Source of the DNA: a virus
Reading direction: 5' to 3' (one strand)
DNA length: 27,179 nucleotides
IMG/VR virus record: IMGVR_UViG_3300020190_000299
Span: 1-27,179 of that record
A program made the translations under genes and the position numbers. Shown in pieces: positions 20,443 to 27,179 of the stretch. The notes beneath the pieces are model-generated. The model was not told the origin of the DNA, did no database searches, and saw nothing but the letters and a program-made list of their open reading frames with translations. Numbering within the stretch: the stretch's first letter is position 1; each line of letters opens with the position of its first letter.

Positions 20443-20872
20443 GTTAAAGGAAATAGTCCGTAAAAAACTCAAAGAAATGAGTGCTACTAATATAGGTGGT
20501 GCTACTGCTACATCTGGAGAAGGAATTGGAATGGCTACGAAACCTGCTTTTAATAAAAATAAAAATATTTATTATTATAAGTTAGGATTTAAACCTGTTT
20601 CTAATATTAAACCTAAATCTTACGATATTAAAAAATTGTGGGAAGAAGAAAAGGAAAAAACTGGAGCAGATAAATTTCAAGATGATAGAGTTAAAGAATT
20701 TGATCAAGTTGAAAGTTTACTTAAACAATTATCTCCACTTATATCAAACGCAAAAAACGAAACTATAGAATATTACGCTGCTAACCCGGGATCGTATGAT
20801 ATCTATAAACCGTCTTCAATGGTTTTAGCATATATTCAAAAAGCAGTAGATTTATTAAAACAAAAACAATGA
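20435..20872 (+). CDS. Head-module protein with leader, unknown function
   Basis: 145-aa protein. The leader MDKLKEIVRKKLKEMSAT contains L-K-E triplets and is followed by a Gly/Ala/Thr-rich stretch (NIGGATATSGEGIGMAT) that looks flexible, then PAFNKNKNIYYYKLGFKPV. The C-terminal half is helical (EEEKEKTGADKFQDDRVKEF, QVESLLKQLSPLISNAKN) and ends in LLKQKQ. A similar Gly/Ala/Thr stretch after an N-terminal helix occurs in cyanophage head-region proteins as I recall them. It is coupled to both neighbours (8-nt overlap upstream, ATGA downstream). Probably a small core or virion protein. Confidence 0.55.
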   Translation: MDKLKEIVRKKLKEMSATNIGGATATSGEGIGMATKPAFNKNKNIYYYKLGFKPVSNIKPKSYDIKKLWEEEKEKTGADKFQDDRVKEFDQVESLLKQLSPLISNAKNETIEYYAANPGSYDIYKPSSMVLAYIQKAVDLLKQKQ

Positions 20873-22536
20873 AAAAAACATTACAAGATCAGTATTTATT
20901 AATTAAAGAGGGTAAAGGACATAAAGGTGTTTTCCTTGCAGATGCTAAACGTAATTTTCCCCATATTGTACCAAATTCTGCTACATTTGAGGAAGCTGCT
21001 GCTTCTCTTAAAACCAAAAACATTATCTCAGAAAATGTAATTGGTTTAACTGCTGTTGCTGGATATGAACCAAGAAAAAAAGAATCTTACGAAACGGCAT
21101 TTGAGGCATTTTTGGCTGAAGCTAGAAAAGCAAAAGAAAATGAAGACGAGAAAGTAAAAGCAGAAGAGAAAAAAGTCTCTAAACCTGTAGAAAAAGATCT
21201 TGAAAAAAACTTTGACTATTCAGACGATAAAAACCCAGATAATTTGATATTTGATCAAATCATGATGGGATATTACGCTGAAATGAAAGATCCTAAAAAT
21301 GCTGATAAAACAATGCAACAATTAAAAGACATTGTATTGAAAAATTTAGCAAAAGACCCAATTCACTATACAAAAGATGGTCAATTTGGTGTTAAAGATT
21401 TAGGATATGTGACTGAACATCCTGGTTTAGGTACTCCAAAAGAACCTAAAGGAAAATATGCTTCATCTGGATATGGTAATTTGAGTGAAGGTAAAGAAGA
21501 AAGAGGTGAAATTAAAACAAGCCTTGAAAAACAAATTAAAGAACCTTCAAGTAAAACAAAACCATCGGAAGAGCAAATTAAAGCTAAATTAAAACAAAAA
21601 CGTGAAGAAGAACTTAAACGTAGAAAAGAAGCAGGTGAATCACTTGAAGAAATTTCATTACGTAAAGCTATTCAAGAAATGATTGATGCTGAATTAGAAG
21701 AAGCATATCAATTAGTAAATATTCGCCCACAAGTAAGTGATAAAGAAAGAGAAGAAAGAGATCCACAACCTTTTCTTACTGTATATTTAACAGCTTCGAC
21801 TGAAAAATTAATGAAAAAAAACCAAGATCTAAGACTTTTAAGAAACCCCAAAAACCCAGAAGAAATTACAGGTATAGCTATTCGCTCTACATTATTAGTT
21901 TCTAAAAATTTAGAAACATTACCATATGATATAAATTCAATGTTTGCAAGTTTTTTAAATACTGCTAATAATATTGGGGGTAAAATTAATCTTCCTACAA
22001 AAGAAGGAACTATAGACAATTATACTGTTTTAAATAATGTTAATGTAGGAAGAGATGAAAGGCTTTCATTTAAAACTCCAAATCCAAAGTACCAAAAACC
22101 AATGGAAGAAATTTTACGTGAAGGTGTAGAAAAAGATTTAGCTGATATTAATAAAGAAGCAGAACATGAAGTTCTACAATCTAAACTAGATAAAATTGAT
22201 GCTTTAATTGATAGTCGTAAATCTAAACTTAGTAAATTAGACGAGGATGAAGATATGAAAGCTTTAACTGACAAGAAAAAAGTTAAAGAACTTGAAAAAG
22301 ATATTAAAGCTTTAGAAAAAGCAAAATCTAAGGTTGAAAAAATGCTTAGCAAAACTAAAGGTAAGAAAAAAGAAATCATTGATGAAGATGAACCAATTGA
22401 AGAAGCTGAAGGAGATTTAGATCCTAAAGAATTAGATGCTGCTGAAGCATCAATAAAAAGTATTCAAGCTTTAGCAGATAAAATATCTAAAACAAAACTT
22501 TTTGAAGAAGATCCTGAAGAATCTGAAGAATATTAA
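20869..22536 (+). CDS. Large charged helical head-module protein
   Basis: 555-aa strongly charged protein. The N-terminus MKKTLQDQYLLIKEGKGHKG contains an I-K-E triplet. A conserved-looking stretch follows (FLADAKRNFPHIVPNSATFE). There is a further FEAFLAEARKAKE module and, near residues 262-280, EEISLRKAIQEMIDAELEEA, which resembles the internal modules of the genes at 4456 and 5333. The C-terminal third is coiled coil (LQSKLDKIDALIDSRKSKL, then KELEKDIKALEKAKSKVEKM) and a very acidic end. No enzyme motif. Position just before gp21 and composition suggest a scaffold-core or internal head protein, possibly with several prohead-protease sites. Similarity to T4 gp67/gp68 cannot be judged by eye. 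Confidence 0.6.
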   Translation: MKKTLQDQYLLIKEGKGHKGVFLADAKRNFPHIVPNSATFEEAAASLKTKNIISENVIGLTAVAGYEPRKKESYETAFEAFLAEARKAKENEDEKVKAEEKKVSKPVEKDLEKNFDYSDDKNPDNLIFDQIMMGYYAEMKDPKNADKTMQQLKDIVLKNLAKDPIHYTKDGQFGVKDLGYVTEHPGLGTPKEPKGKYASSGYGNLSEGKEERGEIKTSLEKQIKEPSSKTKPSEEQIKAKLKQKREEELKRRKEAGESLEEISLRKAIQEMIDAELEEAYQLVNIRPQVSDKEREERDPQPFLTVYLTASTEKLMKKNQDLRLLRNPKNPEEITGIAIRSTLLVSKNLETLPYDINSMFASFLNTANNIGGKINLPTKEGTIDNYTVLNNVNVGRDERLSFKTPNPKYQKPMEEILREGVEKDLADINKEAEHEVLQSKLDKIDALIDSRKSKLSKLDEDEDMKALTDKKKVKELEKDIKALEKAKSKVEKMLSKTKGKKKEIIDEDEPIEEAEGDLDPKELDAAEASIKSIQALADKISKTKLFEEDPEESEEY

Positions 22537-22539
22537 ATC

Positions 22540-23172
22540 ATGAATAAGCAACTCTTAATAGAAACCAGACATTTTGTTCCCCAACCTGTTCGCCTTTTAG
22601 AAGGATTAAAAGGTAATGGAAATATCTTTGTTGAAGGTATTTTAGCTACCGTGGAGGTTAAAAACGGTAACGGAAGATACTACAAACGTGAGTTGTGGGA
22701 ACGTGAAATTGACAATTTCCAACAAAAAATAAACCAAAAAACAACAGAAACATGTGGTGAATTAGATCACCCTGATTCTCAAGTTATAAATTTAAAAAAT
22801 GCATCCCATGCCATTAGAAAAATGTGGTGGGATGGAGATGAAATATGGGGAACAGTTGAAATCTTTTCAGACCCAGGACCAAAAGGAACAGTATCTGGTC
22901 GTATAGCGGGTGCTTTAGTTAATAATGGTTTAACAATTGGTATTTCTTCTCGTGGAATGGGTTCCCTCAAACAAATGGGTGAAACAATGGAAGTACAAGA
23001 TGACTTTGAATTATTAACTTGGGATCTAGTTTCTAATCCTTCAAACCCTGATTCATGGATGAAAAATGGCCAATTAAACGAATCAAGAACAACATATTTA
23101 GATCCATATGCACGTACAAATTCAATTTTAACTGAGATTTTGTGTGCAAAAGGCACATGCCCGATATTTTAA
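22540..23172 (+). CDS. gp21: Prohead core protease (T4 gp21-like)
   Basis: 210-aa serine protease that matures the prohead by cutting scaffold, capsid and internal proteins, in T4 after (L/I)-x-E. The T4-like start MNKQLLIETR is followed by LYIEG-like NIFVEGILATVEVKNGNGRYY. The catalytic His is in CGELDHPD (H77), and the Ser in TIGISSRGMGSL (S136 or S137), matching T4 GELNHP and GVSSRGLGSL. PSNPDSWM also matches the T4 PSAPDAWV. The C-terminal SILTEILCAKG contains an L-T-E triplet where self-cleavage could occur. It lies in T4 order just before gp22 and gp23 and is followed by a terminator. Its presence underpins the leader-cleavage hypothesis. Confidence 0.95.
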   Translation: MNKQLLIETRHFVPQPVRLLEGLKGNGNIFVEGILATVEVKNGNGRYYKRELWEREIDNFQQKINQKTTETCGELDHPDSQVINLKNASHAIRKMWWDGDEIWGTVEIFSDPGPKGTVSGRIAGALVNNGLTIGISSRGMGSLKQMGETMEVQDDFELLTWDLVSNPSNPDSWMKNGQLNESRTTYLDPYARTNSILTEILCAKGTCPIF

Positions 23173-23195
23173 AATATACAAACCGGTGAAAAATT

Positions 23196-23219
23196 GCTTT
23201 CTTTTTGAGAGCTTTTTTT
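23196..23219 (+). terminator. Intrinsic terminator after gp21
   Basis: The arms GCTTTC (23196-23201) and GAGAGC (23207-23212) pair with one G-U around a five-T loop and are followed by seven T's and a further T-rich run. It separates gp21 from the highly expressed scaffold and capsid genes. The remaining gap to 23358 is non-coding, with a run of seven C's at 23240-23246 and AT-rich sequence that may hold a promoter, though no clear box was identified. Confidence 0.7.
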
Positions 23220-23358
23220 ATTTTTTGTAATTTTTCCATCCCCCCCACATATATATAACGTGAATATGCTGCCCCTCATAACTATGTAGCATTATATTAA
23301 TGAAATTCTATTACGTTTGATAAATAAACGTACTTTCCCAACAAAAAATTTAGGAAAA

Positions 23359-24654
23359 ATGGCAAAAAACAGAGAAATGCTCAAAGAAGCAATCGCTGAA
23401 GCTAAAGCTGTAAAAGAAATGGCAATAGCAAACGCAAAAGCAGCTCTAGAAGAAGCCTTTACACCTCAACTTAAATCAATGTTATCTTTGAAACTTCAAG
23501 AAATGGAAATAGAAGAAGCTAAAGACGTAGAAGAAACGAATGAAGCTGAATACACGGAAATGGAAGAAGTAAAAAAAGACACGATGGAAGTTGATTTGGA
23601 AGAGCTTTTAGCAGAGCTAGAATTAGAAGAAGATGATGATGTAGAAGAAAATCTTTATGAAGCTGAAGAAGAAGGCGAAAAAGAAGGTGAAGAGGAAGAA
23701 GGCGAAGAAGGTGACATGGAAATGGAAGACCTTTCAGACGATGAAATTAAGGAAATGATTGAAGACGTAATCGCACAAATGATTAAAGACGGTGAGTTAG
23801 AAGCAGGACCTGAATTCGAAGGTGAAGAAGAAGGTGAAGAAATGGAAATGGGTGCTGAAGAAGAGGAAGAAGTAGATTTAGCAGAACTTTTAAGAGAAAT
23901 TGAAGAAATGGAAGAAGAAGTGTACGAAAAAAAGGAAGAAACTAATGAAGTATTTGGATTTTTTAAAATAAATAATTTGCTAAATTATTTAATTGATGAA
24001 AAAAAAGTAGATAAAAAAGTTGCTAAGAATATTGTTAATAATCTTGATAAAAATCCAAATAATGCTGAGGCTCGAGAGGACCTTAAAAAATATATCACAA
24101 AAGAAGATATAAAGGATTTCTTAAACTATACAACGAACGATACAAGAGGACCTAAAAATCCATTAGTCGGTGCCCCTTTAAAAGATCTTCAAAACATAGT
24201 TACAACAGCCCTTAACGGTACTCCATATTCCCCAGTACCCACAACTTTTGGTCCAGACGGTAGAGGTGGTATTGATATGTCAACTAATGAATCTGAAGAA
24301 ATAAAAAAAGAACTTGAAGAAGCTTATTCTACAATTGAAACTTTAAAAACAGAAATTAACGAAATCAATTTACTGAACGCTAAGTTACTCTACTCAAACA
24401 AAATCTTCAAAGCTAAAAACTTAAACGAAAATCAAAAGGTAAAAGTATTAAGTTCATTTGACAAAGCTAAAAACGTAGGTGAAGTAAAAATGGTATATGA
24501 AACTTTAAACGAGGGTATTAAAGTTAAAAAAGAAATCATTAAAGAAAACCTAGGTAGAGCTTCAAAATCAACTGTTACTCCTACCGCAAAACAACCAATC
24601 GTAGAGTCAAACGATGTATTTAAAAGAATGCAAAAATTGGCTGGATTAATTTAA
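23359..24654 (+). CDS. gp22: Prohead scaffold (T4 gp22-like)
   Basis: 431 aa from the ATG at 23359 (MAKNREMLKEAIAEAKAV). The frame is open to a TTG at 23317, but that extension is unlikely. Gp22 forms the scaffolding core around which gp23 assembles and is degraded by gp21. Helical N-terminus with many (L/I)-x-E triplets (MLKEAIAEAK, SLKLQEMEIEEA, LEELLAELELEE), a long Glu-rich middle, and a C-terminal coiled coil ending FKRMQKLAGLI, typical of T4-like scaffolds. Between about residues 199 and 311 sits a non-acidic block (FGFFKINNLLNYLIDEKKV ... PVPTTFGPDGRGG) that looks inserted. It is longer than T4 gp22 (269 aa). It precedes gp23 by 31 nt. Confidence 0.85.
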   Translation: MAKNREMLKEAIAEAKAVKEMAIANAKAALEEAFTPQLKSMLSLKLQEMEIEEAKDVEETNEAEYTEMEEVKKDTMEVDLEELLAELELEEDDDVEENLYEAEEEGEKEGEEEEGEEGDMEMEDLSDDEIKEMIEDVIAQMIKDGELEAGPEFEGEEEGEEMEMGAEEEEEVDLAELLREIEEMEEEVYEKKEETNEVFGFFKINNLLNYLIDEKKVDKKVAKNIVNNLDKNPNNAEAREDLKKYITKEDIKDFLNYTTNDTRGPKNPLVGAPLKDLQNIVTTALNGTPYSPVPTTFGPDGRGGIDMSTNESEEIKKELEEAYSTIETLKTEINEINLLNAKLLYSNKIFKAKNLNENQKVKVLSSFDKAKNVGEVKMVYETLNEGIKVKKEIIKENLGRASKSTVTPTAKQPIVESNDVFKRMQKLAGLI

Positions 24655-24685
24655 TTAACTAATTTAAAAACTAAAAAAAACAAAA

Positions 24686-26362
24686 ATGTCAAGTATTAAT
24701 TCTCTTTTAGAAAGCTCAGCCAACGGGTGGAGAAACATGCAAAGTGATGCTGCACGTATGGCGAGCAAATGGGCTAAAACAGGCCTATTAGAAGGATTAG
24801 GAAGCGAAGTTGAAAAAAACAACATGGCTTTGATCCTCGAAAACCAAGCAAAACAACTTGTTGTTGAGCAATCTTCTATGACAACTGGTGGTGCCGGTAC
24901 TGGTACTTTTACAGCTGGACAAGGTGAGCAATGGGCTGGTGTAGCTCTTCCATTGGTACGTAAAGTATTTGGTTCTTTATCAACTAAAGAATTCATGTCA
25001 GTACAACCAATGAACCTACCTTCAGGTCTAGTATTTTTCCTAGATTTCCAATATGGACAAGATAAAGTTGCTCCTATCGGAAACTTTGGACCTGCTGGAA
25101 ATGTTTATGATGATAATGCTTCTATGTATGGTGATACTAACCCGGCTAATGGTGCAGACCCTACTAACGGTTTGTATGGTGCTGGTAGATTTGCTTATTC
25201 AATCAACCAATTTTCACAATCATTTACAATTGCTACTGGTTCAGTAGATTGGGTTGATGTTGAATACAATTCAACATACTCAGGTTCAGCAGCATTAGCT
25301 ACTCTTTCATCAATTACTGTATCTGCTGCTAATATTGCAGCATTGTCTCATTCAATTGATACTAAAGGTGTTCGTGCGTTTGCTTTAACAGATAATGGTG
25401 CTACTGTTGCTAATTTGTTACCACAATATACTACTTATACTGCAGCTGGTGATGTGAAATTTATCTTTAATTCAAACACAATAAATGGAAATGCATCCCG
25501 TACATTATTCTACAACGCTCAACCAGTTGATAACAAACGTGGTGATTTTGAAGATAATAGTGGTGCTGGATATGCAAATGCTGAATCAACAGCTGCTGAT
25601 GCATTAGCTATTCCACAAATTGATATTAAAATGAAATCTGAAGCTATTGTTGCTAAAACAAGAAAATTGAAAGCACAATGGACACCAGAATTTGCTCAAG
25701 ATTTGAATGCTTACCAATCATTAGATGCTGAAGCTGAATTGACTTCAATTATGTCTGAGTATATCGCTCTAGAAATTGATCTAGAAAACTTAGATATGTT
25801 GATCCAAGATGCTTCTGCAGCAGATGAATACTGGTATGCTGTTAATAATCGTGTATTGAATGCTGCTAAAACTAATTATGATAATGCTAATTTCTATAAT
25901 ACACAAGGCCAGTGGTTCCAAACTTTAGGAACTAAAATGCAAAAAGTTTCTAACAAAATTCACCAAAAAACATTACGTGGTGGTGCAAACTTCCTAGTAT
26001 GTTCTCCAAGTGTAGCAACTATCCTTGAATCAATCCCAGGATTTGCTTCAACTTCTGATGGTGATGCAGCAAAAGCAAGCTATGCATTTGGTATCCAAAA
26101 ATCAGGTAATTTAAACAACCGTTATACAGTATACAAAAATCCATACATGACTGAAAATGTAATTTTGATGGGTTATAGAGGATCTCAATTCCTTGAAACA
26201 GGTGCTGTATTTGCTCCATATGTTCCACTTATCATGACTCCATTAGTGTACGATCCAGAAACCTTTACACCAAGAAAAGGTTTATTGACTCGTTATGCTA
26301 AGAAAATGATTCGTCCTGAATTTTATGGTCGTATCTTTGTTAATGATTTACATGTTCTATAA
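24686..26362 (+). CDS. gp23: Major capsid protein (T4 gp23-like)
   Basis: 558-aa hexamer subunit of the head. Clear gp23 blocks are MSVQPMNLPSGLVFFLDFQYG, IVAKTRKLKAQWTPEFAQDL, DAEAELTSIMSEYIALEI, NFLVCSPSVATIL, YKNPYMTENVILMGYRG and FAPYVPLIMTPLV. The N-terminal region resembles the gp23 propeptide (ILENQAKQLVVE against T4 IFENQEKDF), and the Glu at residue 61 before QSSMTTGG lies close to the T4 cleavage site at Glu65. Residues about 185-305 are Ser/Ala/Thr/Asn-rich and have no obvious T4 counterpart; they may be a surface insertion. A-rich leader with no Shine-Dalgarno. It ends the head operon at a strong terminator. Confidence 0.96.
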   Translation: MSSINSLLESSANGWRNMQSDAARMASKWAKTGLLEGLGSEVEKNNMALILENQAKQLVVEQSSMTTGGAGTGTFTAGQGEQWAGVALPLVRKVFGSLSTKEFMSVQPMNLPSGLVFFLDFQYGQDKVAPIGNFGPAGNVYDDNASMYGDTNPANGADPTNGLYGAGRFAYSINQFSQSFTIATGSVDWVDVEYNSTYSGSAALATLSSITVSAANIAALSHSIDTKGVRAFALTDNGATVANLLPQYTTYTAAGDVKFIFNSNTINGNASRTLFYNAQPVDNKRGDFEDNSGAGYANAESTAADALAIPQIDIKMKSEAIVAKTRKLKAQWTPEFAQDLNAYQSLDAEAELTSIMSEYIALEIDLENLDMLIQDASAADEYWYAVNNRVLNAAKTNYDNANFYNTQGQWFQTLGTKMQKVSNKIHQKTLRGGANFLVCSPSVATILESIPGFASTSDGDAAKASYAFGIQKSGNLNNRYTVYKNPYMTENVILMGYRGSQFLETGAVFAPYVPLIMTPLVYDPETFTPRKGLLTRYAKKMIRPEFYGRIFVNDLHVL

Positions 26363-26372
26363 GAATAACAAT

Positions 26373-26423
26373 TAACTGAAAATAAAAGCCTCGCTAAAAG
26401 CGGGGCTTTTTTATTTTCAGTTA
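26373..26423 (+). terminator. Long hairpin terminator after the capsid gene
   Basis: The inner stem AAAAGCCTCGCT pairs with AGCGGGGCTTTT with one G-U, followed by T's. The outer flanks TAACTGAAAATA and TATTTTCAGTTA extend the inverted repeat to both ends with only a 2-nt bulge. A-runs upstream and T-runs downstream could let it work in both directions. The strength fits termination behind a highly transcribed capsid gene. Confidence 0.9.
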
Positions 26424-26447
26424 TATTTATTAGAGAAATATAGTTAT

Positions 26448-27146
26448 ATGACAGATTACAATCGCACTCCTAAAGCACAAGATGTTTTTAAAGCAAAAAG
26501 AAAACCAAAAGGTCCTATTAAGTTTAATATTTCATTAAACGAAGAACAAAAAATTGCTAAATCCCAAATATTAAATGATATTGTAACAGTTTTACGTGGT
26601 AAAGCAGGATCTGGAAAATCATTACTAGCAGCCAATATTGCTCTAGATTTATTATTTAATAAAGATATAGAAAAAATAGTAATTACTCGCCCTACAGTTG
26701 TTGCCGGTCAAGACATTGGTTTTTTACCTGGTGATGTTAATGAAAAATTAGCTCCATTTACTGCTCCTGTTTATGAAAATATGCATCGTTTGTATAGTAA
26801 AGAAAAAATTGAAAAATGTATATCTGAAGGTGAAATTGAAATTGTACCTGTATCATTTATGCGAGGTAGAAACTTTACAAATTGTTTAGTTGTAGTAGAC
26901 GAAGCCCAAAACTTAACAGATAACCAAACTGAACTCCTTTTAACCCGTATATGTTCAGGTAGTAAAATGATATTTTGTGGAGATAATTCTCAAATTGATT
27001 TAAAAGATAAAAAAACATCTGGATTTGATGTCATATGTAAACATATGAAAGAAGTACCTGGATTTAATGTAATAACCTTAGAAAAAAATCATAGACATCC
27101 AATAGTAGACGATATTCTTGAAGTCTACAAATCATTCAGAGGATAA
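26448..27146 (+). CDS. phoH: PhoH-like ATPase
   Basis: 232-aa P-loop NTPase of the PhoH family. Walker A GKAGSGKS is at residues 51-58. The family motif ITRPTVVAGQDIGFLPGDV follows, then MRGRNFTNCLVVVDEAQN with Walker B VVVDEAQN, GDNSQIDL, and a C-terminal NHRHPIVDDILEVY. PhoH proteins are helicase-like ATPases often carried by marine and other environmental phages; their role in infection is unsettled (phosphate stress or RNA metabolism have been proposed). This compact form lacks extra RNA-binding domains. It stands alone after the capsid terminator with an AT-rich upstream region (26424-26447) that probably holds its promoter. Confidence 0.92.
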   Translation: MTDYNRTPKAQDVFKAKRKPKGPIKFNISLNEEQKIAKSQILNDIVTVLRGKAGSGKSLLAANIALDLLFNKDIEKIVITRPTVVAGQDIGFLPGDVNEKLAPFTAPVYENMHRLYSKEKIEKCISEGEIEIVPVSFMRGRNFTNCLVVVDEAQNLTDNQTELLLTRICSGSKMIFCGDNSQIDLKDKKTSGFDVICKHMKEVPGFNVITLEKNHRHPIVDDILEVYKSFRG

Positions 27147-27153
27147 TTATAGT

Positions 27154-27164
27154 TATAATAAATA
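27154..27164 (+). promoter_or_regulatory. TATAATAAATA motif after phoH
   Basis: TATAATAAATA followed by AAAA, identical to the 11-mer before the portal gene at 17634. It lies in the last 33 bases of the window, after the phoH stop, and may be a promoter-like box for the next, unseen gene. Confidence 0.25.
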
Positions 27165-27179
27165 AAATTTATTTACATT

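Noticed and set aside
23240-23246. Run of seven C's between gp21 and gp22 as a possible regulatory site
   Set aside because: Unusual in an AT-rich genome, but it has no partner sequence or known motif and could be a homopolymer length artefact.
1-27179. Genome-wide reassignment of TAG to an amino acid
   Set aside because: Only one in-frame TAG was found in about 26 kb of coding sequence. A fully recoded genome should show many, so only local readthrough, mutation or error is proposed.

Overview
The window is a stretch of a T4-like myovirus genome. It is AT-rich and every supported gene lies on the + strand, packed tightly with frequent TAATG, ATGA or TGATG stop/start overlaps. The diagnostic set is a T4-type head module: terminase large subunit (gp17), portal (gp20), prohead protease (gp21), acidic scaffold (gp22) and major capsid protein (gp23), followed by a PhoH-like ATPase. 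Start codons are preceded by A-rich sequence with almost no Shine-Dalgarno motifs. This is typical of phages of Bacteroidota, so a flavobacterial or related host is my best inference. It is not proven by the window.

Layout. (1) 1-450: end of a RecB/Cas4-like PD-(D/E)XK nuclease. (2) 461-3831: enzymes, namely a P-loop kinase, a nucleotidyltransferase fused to two HExxH metallopeptidase-like domains and broken by an in-frame TAG, a HAD phosphatase, and a zinc-ribbon protein. (3) 3831-10798: a membrane GAF-like protein, then a dense run of small acidic or basic proteins of the kind found in T4-like virions (histone-H1-like, EF-hand, PD-(D/E)XK-like, Cys-rich). The run closes with an intrinsic terminator at 10854-10885. 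(4) 10909-14531: an accessory cassette with a conserved phage protein, two GIY-YIG homing endonucleases flanking an FAD-dependent dehydrogenase, and a P-loop kinase. (5) 14557-16044: another virion-type protein and an overlapping two-gene lysis (spanin-like) cassette. (6) 16046-26362: the packaging and head module. (7) 26448-27146: phoH. No tRNA, CRISPR array or insertion sequence was seen, and no gap exceeds 300 bases.

The most interesting pattern is that many otherwise unrelated proteins begin with a similar short amphipathic leader. It is rich in Leu/Ile/Lys and carries one or two (L/I)-x-E triplets in the first 10-20 residues, for example MISLVQLLKEV, MISLIKILNEIL, MERLRKLIKEVL and MDNFDLKKYLAEG. 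In T4 a short N-terminal capsid-targeting sequence carries internal proteins and Alt into the prohead, and gp21 cleaves after (L/I)-x-E. A gp21 homologue is present here. My inference is that this phage may pre-package a large set of proteins, including a kinase, a nucleotidyltransferase/metallopeptidase fusion and a HAD phosphatase, by attaching exchangeable packaging leaders. Other notable signals are the amber codon inside the nucleotidyltransferase, a nested inverted repeat at the start of the EF-hand gene, T4-late-promoter-like TATAAATA boxes, and the dehydrogenase flanked by homing endonucleases.
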